In this document: positions 21,810 through 30,660 of the stretch, piece by piece
How positions within the stretch are numbered: position 1 is the stretch's first letter
Layout: each line of letters begins with the position of its first letter
Origin: Symbiodinium natans
Lineage: Eukaryota > Sar > Dinophyceae > Suessiales > Symbiodiniaceae
NCBI GenBank assembly: GCA_905221605.1
Contig: CAJNDS010002375.1
Span: 1-64,000 of the forward strand
Direction of reading: 5' to 3'
Length of the DNA: 64,000 nt
Notes under the pieces: model-generated
The model's input: only the letters and a program-made list of their open reading frames with translations
The model's database searches: none
Told to the model about the DNA's origin: nothing
Translations under genes and position numbers: made by a program

Positions 21810-21921
21810 ATAATGGGTAGTGATAAGTATGGGAATAAGTACCCTACATAAGGTTATAACCAGTTGTAAGCATACTTACCCTACTTATACCCCCACTTAA
21901 AACTACCCATGAACCTCCAAG
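21810..21921. mobile_element. Family D element, left end degraded
   Basis: The right end AACTACCCATGAACCTCCAA with G is intact. The left end begins CCAAGATAATGGGTAGTGAT and lacks the GGTTC core. Confidence 0.6.
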
Positions 21922-22369
21922 TAGGCGATGGAGCTCATGATGCCAAACCATGGTTGGCTTTTTTGTATAGGCTTGGGGCCGTTTCAGCCAGAATGTCCGA
22001 GACATCCCGACCGTTACCCCTAAGCCCGAAACCGTTGAACCCCCAACCCTAATGGGTGCTTGACAATTTGGCGTCTCCGAGCTCGCAGCCCTTTGTGCAA
22101 GAATGCTGTACCCATAACGAAAACCGAGGTTTCGAGTATGTTTAAGTAGTCCGTTGATCTTTGCTTGAAACATGACGCGAGATTCCTAGGAAGACTATGA
22201 GATATGGTCTTTTGGGGGTAGCTTAAGGCAACCACTCCATTGAGCAAGATGCACAACTGCCCCTACACCCTATAAACCCAACAGCTACAAGCTCAAGGCA
22301 CCCATTAAAAGCACCAAAACGCCTTTCTGCACCTGGTCTCATTGCTGCCAAGGAACCCCAAACCCTAAA

Positions 22370-23480
22370 CATGCAGAGAAACACAGGCCTCCAAACATCC
22401 ACCTGGGGATGTTCCCCCTTATATACTACAAGTAACAGTCCTTCATAGGGATTATCGTGCCCCCTGTTAGAGTCCCTATTAAGGACTGTTAGTATTAGGG
22501 GGAACATCCCAACATCCGCCTTAAGAGCCAACTTCCTGCTTCTTGTGTTATGGATCTTGTCTCGGCTCTCGGGTAGCCAAAAACAGCCCTCCTGAAGCAT
22601 TGCCCGGCGACTGCTCCAAACACGCTTCTCCAGCAGCTCCGCAAGTTTGGAGAACCGTGGGGGAGCTGCAGGGGCCTGGACCTTGACCACGCGGCTTGCA
22701 AAACCGGGACAAGACTCATACTTCTAGGAAACTCGTCTTCGACATTGAAGCAGAGGAAAGAACCTATAGGGCTTTGCGTCAGGAGTACTTCAGCTCCTTC
22801 TTCCTTCCTTGAAGGCCTTCTGTTTCAGGATGAGGCTTGGCTTCTTGCAGCGCATGAGGAGGCTAGCCAGCTGCTTTGCCAATAAACCCTGGGCCCTCAG
22901 GACCAAACCCTGCTTGGAGGTTCATGGGTAGTTCTCTATGTGGGGTGAGAAGTAGGGTCACTATACTTATAACTGGCTCTAACCTTATTAGCGGTACTTA
23001 CAACCCTACTCATAACTAGCCATGAACCTCCAAGTGATCCCGCAACAGGCCGCCTCAGGCTTTCGGAGCTCCGCCTGCGCCACGCGCTGGGCGAGCTGGC
23101 GGATGGAGGAGCGCATCTGCTTGGCGTCCTTGGCTGAGATGCGCCAGGGGCTTCCAGGTTCAGGAACTTTCCGTACAAGAAAACATAGGTTTAGGGAGGT
23201 AGAAGTCCCTAACAGGGATTGTCCGGGATTGCAATAGGGAGTACGATGATCCATAATAAGGACTGTTCATATAAGATGCAGAGCCCGGAAAGCATGGAAA
23301 CTCCTGAAAGCCTCCCAGATCCGCAAGCTCCAAGCCAAACTTGACTCTCATCCTGTGGGCCGAGCAGCCGCCAGAAGGACTTTGTTGACCTCGAACTCAA
23401 GCATGCGCCGCGCCGCGGCAATCTCCTCTCCGCGAGCAAGCCAGACGAGACTTCGGTGCCGCCGGCTGTCTCCAAGATTT
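22370..23480 (-). CDS. Multi-exon gene, unknown helical protein (partial)
   Basis: Several minus-strand exons fit one gene. In order they include: about 23455-23353, with GEEIAAARRMLEFEVNKVLL and a GA donor; about 23150-23056, with AKDAKQMRSSIRQLAQRVAQ then AELRKPEA; 22912-about 22795, with QGLVLRAQGLLAKQLASLLM; and about 22680-22520, with PPRFSKLAELLEKRVWSSRR. The join across 22913-23056 keeps the frame with a GC donor and the AG at the end of a family D element (QAELRKPEA to QGLVLRAQ). A family C element (22403-22510) separates the last exon from a short VDVWRPVFLCM segment. The protein is helical and basic with no recognised domain. Start and stop are not identified. Confidence 0.45.
22403..22510. 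mobile_element. Family C element with 9-bp duplication
   Basis: It starts CTGGGGATGTTCCCCCTTAT and ends GGGGGAACATCCC. It is flanked by AACATCCAC (22394-22402) and AACATCCGC (22511-22519), a 9-bp target duplication with one mismatch. Internal TIR motifs are CAGTCCTT and AAGGACTGTTAGTAT. Confidence 0.85.
22913..23034. mobile_element. Family D element within an intron
   Basis: CTTGGAGGTTCATGGGTAGT at the left and TAGCCATGAACCTCCAAG at the right. TG flanks both sides (22911-22912 and 23035-23036). On the minus strand its final AG acts as the acceptor for the exon starting QGLVLRAQ. Confidence 0.85.
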
Positions 23481-23699
23481 CTCTTCCCCAGAGCAGCATG
23501 TTCACACTCCCACCCGCGCTGAACGCAATGAAAAACGAACTACCACGACGCTGGTTAAGACCTCTTTGGAGTCCAGGCAAGTGTCCCTAGCCGCCCGCCT
23601 GCTAAACCAACCAGGGCCCTGTCCTAACCAGAAGGTACTTGGATATTGACGGTACTTGAATAAATTATTTTTACTTCGAACATCCCCACCCTCTCTTGG

Positions 23700-23895
23700 T
23701 ACAGATACTCTGGGGTTGGGCACTCCAGGAATACTCTGGGGACACTCTAGGGTTGGGCATTCCAGGAAGACTCTGGGGTTGGGCACTCCAGGGCGGGAGA
23801 CTCTGGGGCTGGGCACTCCAGAAAAACTCTGGGGTTGGGCACTCTAGACTTGGGCACTGCAGGGACACTTTGGGGTTGGGCACTCAAGGGATGCG
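23700..23895. repeat. Minisatellite, ~26-28-bp unit
   Basis: Seven to eight imperfect copies of a unit containing ACTCTGGGGTTGGGCACTCC. It is followed by a short direct repeat of GGGCGAGGAGAAGAGTT (about 23909-23945). Confidence 0.95.
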
Positions 23896-23974
23896 CGAGG
23901 AGTAGACCGGGCGAGGAGAAGAGTTCCGGGCGAGGAGAAGAGTTGAGCTTAAAATCTAACAACCCCTAACTTAA

Positions 23975-24070
23975 GCTGCTCCGGCACCTCCGGCGCCACT
24001 TCTAAGTTCTCCGCCACAGCCAGTGCCCGCCGAAGACGCGACTCATCATGGTCCTTGAGGTCGAGGGGTT
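23975..24070 (-). CDS. Coding-like exon, unknown protein
   Basis: The minus strand reads PLDLKDHDESRLRRALAVAE then NLEVAPEVPEQLKL. The composition is typical of a helical segment with a Pro/Val linker. It has no start or stop and the family is unknown. A G/T homopolymer-rich block lies upstream. Confidence 0.4.
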
Positions 24071-24509
24071 TGGGGTTGCTAGGGTTTGCTTTTATTAGGG
24101 CTTTGCGAGGGTTTGTAGGTTTTGGTCCTCTTTTCTTTTTTTTTGTTTTTTTTTTGGGGGGGGTGGGGGGGGTGGGGTGGGGTGGAGCTTCATGGACCCT
24201 CAATCAACGCCTCGCACACACACAGCCGCACCAGTGCACAGAAACTGTCAATTGGTTACCCTAAACCGTAGTCCCTCAATGCATCACCGTCCGGCCTCCA
24301 TGGCTTGTGCCAGGTCCAACCTTGGCAATTGCAAGCGTGCAACCATACACAAGCAAGAGGTGATCACATGTTGTGTATAACTGTATACTTCTTGTGCATG
24401 TAACATGTAGTCAATTATGCAAGACTCTCTTCCGGGCAAAAAAAGCGTTCTTTTTAAGTGATATTGTGCTGGGCCGTCATGGCCGTCTCCATGTGCTTAT
24501 GCGTGGGTT

Positions 24510-24588
24510 TACTTTGCAGCCGAGAAGCTGCGCATCTGCCCTGGCCGTGGACAAGCTCTCCACGCCCTTGGACTTGGTAGCCACCTGA
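24510..24588 (+). CDS. Possible C-terminal exon
   Basis: After TTTGCAG (an acceptor-like site) the plus strand reads PRSCASALAVDKLSTPLDLV then AT and a stop at 24586-24588. It is short and without motifs. Confidence 0.2.
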
Positions 24589-24814
24589 GGTGCCTGGCTT
24601 GAAGGATTCCTATTGCGGGGGCGGCTTTTTAGGGGGGGGGTGAGAGGGATTTAGAGGGGTCTAGGGCTTGAGACTGTTTGAGGATATTTAAGGTAGGACT
24701 AAGGCTTGAGGGTTTCAGGGGCCTTGGACTTTCAGCTGCGCGATTCACCCCAAAGGGCAAGCTCTTTCATGATCGCCACTTTTCCTGAATTGTCTGTCTT
24801 GGTTTCTACACTCA

Positions 24815-25828
24815 TTACACTTGCGGCAGACGTGGCCATCGCGTGTTGTGGTCCGAAACCAGGCCGAAGCAGACCAGTTGCCCGCTGACAGTCAAAGCAC
24901 AAGTATGTCCACCACCCGCCGCCACAGAGACCACTGGTCCTAAATCTTCCGGGACATCACACTGGCCATATTCGTTCCACCCGAAGCATACCAACCGCGC
25001 ACGGACCGTGATAGCACAAGTGTGCAGCCCACCTGCGGCAACAACTGCGACAGGCCCTAAATCCGCAGGCACGTTGCACTGACCATGGCCGTTCCATCCG
25101 AAGCATTTCAACCTCAAGTCGGCTGCAAGAGCACACGTGTGGAGTCCAGACGCAGACACGAAGGTAACTGGACCTAGATCAGGTGGAATACGGCATTGGC
25201 CTACCTCGTCAGTCCCGCCGAAACACACCAGCTTTCCTGTCGATGTCACCGCGCAGGTATGCTGAGCTCCAGCTGAGACAGATACGACCGATCCGAGACC
25301 TTTGGGCACGTCGCACTGGCCGCACCCGTTCCACCCAAAGCATACAAGTTGCCCAGTGTGTCGAACCACGCAGGTATGGAGGTCACCAACGGCTACTGAC
25401 ACCACCTTGCCCAGGTCTGCCGGCACACTGCACTGAAGATGATCATTGGCGCCAAAACAAAGCACTTGCCCAAGTGCTGTGAGGGTGCAGAAGTGGCCTG
25501 TACCTGCAGACACAGACAGCACGGGGCCCAACTCTGAAGGCACGTCGTATTCCGAGGCATCTGTTTCCTCCCAGCAGATCAATGCGCCGGTCTCCCGGTC
25601 CACGGCGCAAGTGCGGGAGCCGGCTGCGGAAACCGAAAGAGCCGGCAGCACATCAGTAGGCAGCGACTGCCACAAGCACGCTATGCCCTTCCAAAGTCCT
25701 CCGCTTGCCCGGGCCAGTATGCTCCGAGCTGCCTTCCGGCGCTCTCGTTGAAGAGGCCTGCCTGCAAGCCCGCGAAGCCAGCCGGAAGCCATCGCGGATG
25801 CTGCAGCATGCGCGAGCCCAACAACCAC
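24815..25828 (-). CDS. RCC1-like repeat protein
   Basis: Six full and one partial repeat of about 39 residues follow one another from about residue 65, with the pattern VVSVSAG..HTCAVT..G.LVCFG.N..GQCDVP.DLG. This is the RCC1/BLIP-II beta-propeller family, which forms seven-bladed propellers used as protein-interaction or guanine-exchange scaffolds. Seven units would close one propeller. Each blade has a conserved Cys pair (HTCA and VCFG), which is common in protist versions. The N-terminal ~60 residues are Ala/Arg-rich and could be a transit or disordered segment. The ATG at 25828 is the first in frame, and a second Met lies at residue 13. The last blade stops at LVCFG and the frame ends 15 residues later, so a further exon may exist. 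A family A element lies upstream (26068-26164). Substrate or partner cannot be told. Confidence 0.8.
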   Translation of the reverse strand: MVVGLAHAAASAMASGWLRGLAGRPLQRERRKAARSILARASGGLWKGIACLWQSLPTDVLPALSVSAAGSRTCAVDRETGALICWEETDASEYDVPSELGPVLSVSAGTGHFCTLTALGQVLCFGANDHLQCSVPADLGKVVSVAVGDLHTCVVRHTGQLVCFGWNGCGQCDVPKGLGSVVSVSAGAQHTCAVTSTGKLVCFGGTDEVGQCRIPPDLGPVTFVSASGLHTCALAADLRLKCFGWNGHGQCNVPADLGPVAVVAAGGLHTCAITVRARLVCFGWNEYGQCDVPEDLGPVVSVAAGGGHTCALTVSGQLVCFGLVSDHNTRWPRLPQV

Positions 25829-26067
25829 GAGGAGCCCGGAGCAACCTCGAAGGCCATGCAGCCCAAGACTGCCAGCCCAGAGAATTACTCGCTGGGCACT
25901 AGCAACATCCTATTCGAGGGGGGGTTTCAACGGCTTTCTGGGGGACATTCCTGGCCAGGAGGAGAATGCGTTCCGGCAACCCTCTCAGAGACAAAAAGCC
26001 TTCCAACTCACTTAAAGCTCAGCTCCCAAAGCGCACCCGGCACCCTTGTAAAAAGGGGAGCCAAAAG

Positions 26068-26164
26068 CTATACTCCCCTTAGAACCTTAATAAAGATAAT
26101 ATCTTAGATGTCCTCTTGGGTTTTATATAAATAAACACAAAAATAATTCCCAAGGGGGATATAG
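26068..26164. mobile_element. Family A introner-like element, copy 3
   Basis: CTATACTCCCCTTAGAACCT at the left, CCCAAGGGGGATATAG at the right. AAAG flanks both sides (26064-26067 and 26165-26168). It lies 240 bp upstream of the RCC1-like reading frame, probably in or near its 5' region. Confidence 0.88.
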
Positions 26165-26618
26165 AAAGGACTGTTCCTGACAAGGCCCTACTTCAGCAAG
26201 CGGCCTTGGGCCCTCGAAGGCACAAGTTGCTGCTGTCAAGAACTCATCAGTCCCCCCGCCCCCCCCAAACCCCTTTTCACCCTGCACCTCTGTTGCTACC
26301 AACCCGCAAAGACCTTGAGCCCTCCTAAGCCCTAAACCCCCCAAACCCTCAAAACATGGAGAAGCGCCAGCCTTGAACTCGGGGATGATGAGCGTGGCGG
26401 CTGGATCTTGGTGGCTCTTTAGGGCTGTTTCGGGGTCTCTTCAGGGTTTGTTCTTGCAACCTTGCTCGACTGTGCCGAAGGTTCAGCGCTTCGGGGCTTC
26501 GTATGAGGCGTGTTGCGAATAGCACGAAACGGGGAGAAGAACGAAGCCCTGAATTCGAGAACCGACGATGACAAACGCCATCTAGGGCCTCTAGGGCTTA
26601 TCCTGCTTCAGATCATAC

Positions 26619-26720
26619 TCATTGCATTATCATCCCCCGCCCACCGGCAGTGACGACGAGCCCTTTCATGGTGGCCTCAAGCCGAGACCGTAGCACTTGG
26701 CTGCGTGCACCGGAAAAGCA
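26619..26720 (-). CDS. Possible C-terminal exon
   Basis: The minus strand reads SGARSQVLRSRLEATMKGLV then VTAGGRGMIMQ and stops at 26619. No family or attached exon was identified. Confidence 0.25.
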   Translation of the reverse strand, partial: CFSGARSQVLRSRLEATMKGLVVTAGGRGMIMQ

Positions 26721-27734
26721 AATAAGCAAATGGGATGTGGCCGCGGAACAGGCAACTGGCTTGGGGTTGATGTCTTTCCGAGTTAGAACTGAGCACCGAC
26801 TTCTCAACCTCAAGTCCACATAGGCTCAAGCCCAAGCCAAGCCTGGCTTGCCAAGGGCCAAATTGCTTGCAGTGTGTGGCTTCCAGCGTACCATCAAAGA
26901 CTTCGGCTGCCGCCTTGATGCAGCTAGGCCGTCATGACCCTCACGCCTGGCATGCATGCACGCAGGCTCAAAAGCTCCCCTTCAAGGGGATGCCACAAAG
27001 CCCGTGGATTCACCAGGTTCAATGTCATCATTTGTACAGTTCGTGAGAGCCGACGGCAAGCTGACGCATTTTGCGGCAAGCTGCGCTGAAGCCCACATGC
27101 CTGGCTCATATAGGAAGCACTCGACTGAACATGAAGGTTCAGTATGCAGGACTACAGGCCAAACATGGTGGTGTGTAATGCTTGCACTCGGTACTGCGCG
27201 GTACCGTATATGTTCCAGATACACATGCGGCACTCGACACGATGCATCATGTAACATGTAGTTGAACTCTTTCCGCCCTAACCCTCTTAGCGGGCGACAC
27301 ATCAGGGAGGCTTGTCTGCTGGGAACCGAGTGACCTAGTGAAGAGCCCTAAGCCCAAAACTAAAGTGGAAGAACCAGCAATCAAGGACGCGAAAGCAACG
27401 AACCCGCCAGTCATCGCAGCACATGGGCACTCAGCTGCAGCATCTTGGCTTCAGGAAGATGCCATGGCTTAAACACCACTATGGCTGTGCTTCACTTTAG
27501 ACTCGGGGCGGCTACCCCTCGGATGCCCATACATCTGAATGCCGCCCCCCCTCACTTCGAAACACAACCTTCGCCGTGCAGGTGAATTCGGTGTGCACCT
27601 CTGCAGAAACACCATTAGCGGTACAGCGCAGCTATTTCGCTGCAGCTCAGGCAAATGCCTTCACTCTGAATGCAGTCCGAGGCTATCTCGCTGGATACAA
27701 TGCCTCCACTTGAAACCCCAAGTTCCTGCAGCAC

Positions 27735-27812
27735 GGTTTAGGGTTTAGGGTTTAGGGTTTAGGGTTTAGGGTTTAGGGTTTAGGGTTTAGGGTTTAGGGT
27801 TTAGGGTTTATC
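27735..27812. repeat. Interstitial telomere-type array, TTTAGGG x11
   Basis: Eleven near-perfect heptamers with ordinary flanks and no obvious direct repeat. Confidence 0.97.
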
Positions 27813-27988
27813 GCGGGTTACACCCCGGACTGCCAGAGAGCAGGGGCCTCATAGGGTTGCTCGGAGGTAGCCGAACAACCTAAAAGGCCCGAACTTCAAA
27901 ATGTAGAATGATTGGAGCACGGCGCCGGAGCTCGAAAACGAAACGCTCCCGACTCCTGGAAAATATGCAGCTCCGTACCCCCTCCTAT

Positions 27989-30125
27989 TCAAGATGACCC
28001 ACGGTCGGCTGCGCGAGAGCTGCGCTTCTCCGGACTTGAAGGCTTGGCGGATGCCTCAACAGTCTGCAGGACTTTGTCCAAGCCGGTCTCAAACTTGGCC
28101 AAATTCTGCACCAGGGAGTCCTGGAGCTCTGCAACCTTCTCCGTCAGTACGCCTGTAACCTGCGTCTGGGAGTCCTCAAGGGAAGCCAGGGGCTTCAAGA
28201 GTACTCAGAGTTCTGGATCGCGAGGCTGGGCGCTTGGAGGCGAACTTGTAAACAAACCTGATCCTATTCTAACCCCGAGAAACCCCATTTCCGGTCCTTC
28301 AGTGGCAACAATTCTGCACGCAGGGCCTCGCTGACATGGGTGAGGCTCTGTTGTGTAGCCTCGTTCTGCTGCTGCGACAAAGCCGTGGCCAAAGCTGCCA
28401 GTTCCTAGAGTTGAACAGTTAGGGTCCGAGTTCGGGTCGAACTGATGCAGTTCAGTGATTGCGGCTGTGCTTTCTGTTTTACTTAACAGATCCGCCATCT
28501 GGAATCCCGGCTCCTGCCGCAGGTTTTCGACGACTTGAATCTGGTCCTGGCCGGTCTCTGCCGGTGAGGACGCGGTCTCGAGGCGCCCTGCACTCTCCTT
28601 CGGGGTTCAAGCTACTTTGCCTTGGCTCTGCCTTGGCTTTGTCTTGGAGGGGGGGGGGGGGTTTAGGGTTTAGGTCTTAGGGTTTGGGGGAGGGGGGGGG
28701 GGGGGTTAGGGTTGAAAAGGTAGGGGGGCCATGCACATCACGTTGGACATGAGCGTCCTCAAGCCGCATGACCATGGATGTCACAGCCGCCTTGAAGGAA
28801 CTGCCGCTGCCTCCCTCGTCGTCATCACCAAGGAACGCCGCCTGCAACTTGCCCATCTGCTGCATGATGACGTCGCGGATCTGCATCTCGATGTTTGCTG
28901 CGGAGTCCCGCATGATCTCGGAGCGTGTGAAACTCTCGAGGGACTCGGCACTGCCCTGCATGGTCTGCTGGGCGTTGGTGAGCAAGTCCAAAATCATCAG
29001 GTTCTGGCGCCGGACATCAGACATACGCTGCTCCTGCTCTGCAGCGGACTTCTCTGCAGCATCCAGCATGGCATTGCCTTGTGTCGCGAGGGTGGCCAAG
29101 TCGTCGCGGGTGGAATGGATGACCTTTTCGGTGTTTGCTGCCTGGGCCTCGCGCATCGCATTGCCGACCGAGTCCACCTTGCTTCCGATAGAGCTCTCCA
29201 TCTCCACCAAGCGCCGCTGCGTGAACTCGTTGCCCGAATCCACCTTGTAATCTGCCGTCTGTTGTTGTCGTTTCTTAACGAAGAAGATCCAGCAAGTCAA
29301 CGCACGGGTCAACAGTAAACCCATGCTACACCGACGAGACGGAATCCTAAAGGCACACGACAAAGCAACCGCAGGTCCCCAACCCACTATTTGCTCAGGA
29401 AACCCCCAAACAAGATAAAATAACAATCCCGATTTTGTCCTTATAGTATAAGGAATAACTTCGGAATAACATCCTCTATTTTTGGGGGGGTTCTTAAGCA
29501 AATAGTAGCAACTTCGCAGCCGCATATGTACCCTTTATGAGGGATGATAGAGGGTATACCTCATAAGCCCCTTTCCCTACTAACCACCAGTAAGTAACTT
29601 ACCCTAAACCCTAAACCCTAAACCCTTGCACACAGCCCCCACCTTCTTGGCCAAGCTTGTCTGAGCCTGGGCCACAGTCTGGAGCACGGTGTGAGAGTCG
29701 TTGCTCTGCTTCAGCAAGTCCTGCGGTCTCGATAGGTTATATATGAGCTTTAGGGTTTGGGGTTGCAGCAGAAGTGACGGGTATAGCCGGTGTGGCATCT
29801 ATCTCAAGTTACCATGTCCTGCTGCGTGGCATCCAGCTTCTGAAGCAGGACCTCACTGTTGATCCTATATCCCCCGATGTAATCCCTTAAAGGGTGTATA
29901 TATATACATATATACACCTTCCCCCATTCCCTACTAATTAACCAGCAGTAAGGGACGTCGGAGGAGGTGTTCACGGTGTCAAGCAGGGCGCGCTTCGTGC
30001 TGTCACTGGCGCCGTCGATGTTCTTCACCAGCCCAGCATAGGAGCTGACCATCTGGTCCACCACCGCTTTCTGCGAGTCCATCTTCTGCATGACGGACTC
30101 CTGCCGCAGGACCAACTTGTTCAGA
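27989..30125 (-). CDS. Coiled-coil protein, multi-exon (partial)
   Basis: Minus-strand exons in order: 30125-29957 (VLRQESVMQKMDSQKAVVDQ, then MVSSYAGLVKNIDGASDST), 29851-29813 (VLLQKLDATQQDM), 29720-about 29642 (DLLKQSNDSHTVLQTVAQAQ), about 29262-28720 (RRLVEMESSIGSKVDSVGNA through DVIMQQMGKLQAAFLGDDDE), about 28560-28490 (ETGQDQIQVVENLRQEPGFQ), about 28410-28300 (LATALSQQQNEATQQSLTHV) and about 28195-27989 (DSQTQVTGVLTEKVAELQDS, stop). The joins 29957/29851 (GT-AG, a family H element) and 29813/29720 (GT-AG) keep the frame. The protein is long, acidic, Gln-rich and helical with heptads and no enzyme motif, probably structural or cytoskeletal. The repeated phrase LLQKLD(A/S)(T/S)Q suggests internal duplication. 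Exons at 30345-30395 and 32796-33015 may be its 5' part. A single-gene reading is inferred. Confidence 0.65.
28650..28715. repeat. Poly-G runs with telomere-type units
   Basis: Two G-runs of about 11 and 13 bases flank TTTAGGGTTTAGG-type sequence, in a coiled-coil gene intron. Confidence 0.85.
29384..29508. mobile_element. Family F element with 4-bp duplication
   Basis: The left end CCACTATTTGCTCAGGAAAC pairs with the right end GTTCTTAAGCAAATAGTAG. CAAC flanks both sides (29380-29383 and 29509-29512), GTTG on the gene strand. The gene-strand 3' end is GTGG, so the AG acceptor seen in other families is mutated here. It lies in the intron region upstream of the large coiled-coil exon. Confidence 0.85.
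29530..29605. mobile_element. Probable second family H element, partial
   Basis: CCCTACTAACCACCAGTAAG at the right matches the right end of the element at 29852. The left portion (TACCCTTTATGAGGGATGAT) resembles its interior, but the left terminus is not visible. Confidence 0.45.
29852..29952. mobile_element. Family H introner forming a coiled-coil gene intron
   Basis: CTCACTGTTGATCCTATATC at the left, ACTAATTAACCAGCAGTAAG at the right. GGAC flanks both sides (29848-29851 and 29953-29956), GTCC on the gene strand. Removing the element plus one GTCC as a GT-AG intron joins TSSD to VLLQKLD in frame. Confidence 0.9.
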
Positions 30126-30344
30126 TCTACTCAAGACATTTCAAGGTTGAAAGCCAATCACCTACACGGCAAGATAGGCGGCTTAAGCTGATACTTAGAA
30201 GGAACTGCTCGTCAGATATGTCAGATCTGTCCTTGCTGCCCTGAAGCCGCATGACGGCTCGTGAAACGACATGTAACGATGAACCCTCTCTCCTTTTTGA
30301 ACCCAGACTCCTGAAGTCAGACGAAAACCTAAACCCTAAACCCT

Positions 30345-30398
30345 CTCTCAGTCTTCCAGGTCTCCTGGGATGAGTCCAGCTTCTGCAACAGCACCTTC
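30345..30398 (-). CDS. Coiled-coil exon
   Basis: The minus strand reads RRKVLLQKLDSSQETWKTE. It closely resembles VLLQKLDATQQDM in the exon at 29851, which suggests a duplicated exon of the same coiled-coil gene. A short telomere-type array (30325-30343) lies immediately downstream. Confidence 0.45.
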
Positions 30399-30660
30399 CG
30401 GCGCGCTTAAGCGCTCTTCAGGGTTTTGGGCACGAGGCTTCGGGGGCCTTTGGGTTTCCGAAAAGTCTTGATTTATTCATTGGGGCTGTGCTGGGGTTGC
30501 TCGGCTTCTTCGGCACTCCCAAGACCATTACGTTGGAAGAAGCGTGGAGCTACATGGCACATGGCAAAGGTCTAAGCCTTCATCTCGGATTGTACATTGC
30601 TCCGATGCTGTGTGCTCTGGTAGAGGCCTGAATTGACAATGAATTCTCACGTCTTTTCGC

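Noticed and set aside
29804-30115. 103-codon frame reading straight through the family H element
   Set aside because: The part between TSSDV and EVLLQ is translation of the element. The GT-AG join is a better explanation.
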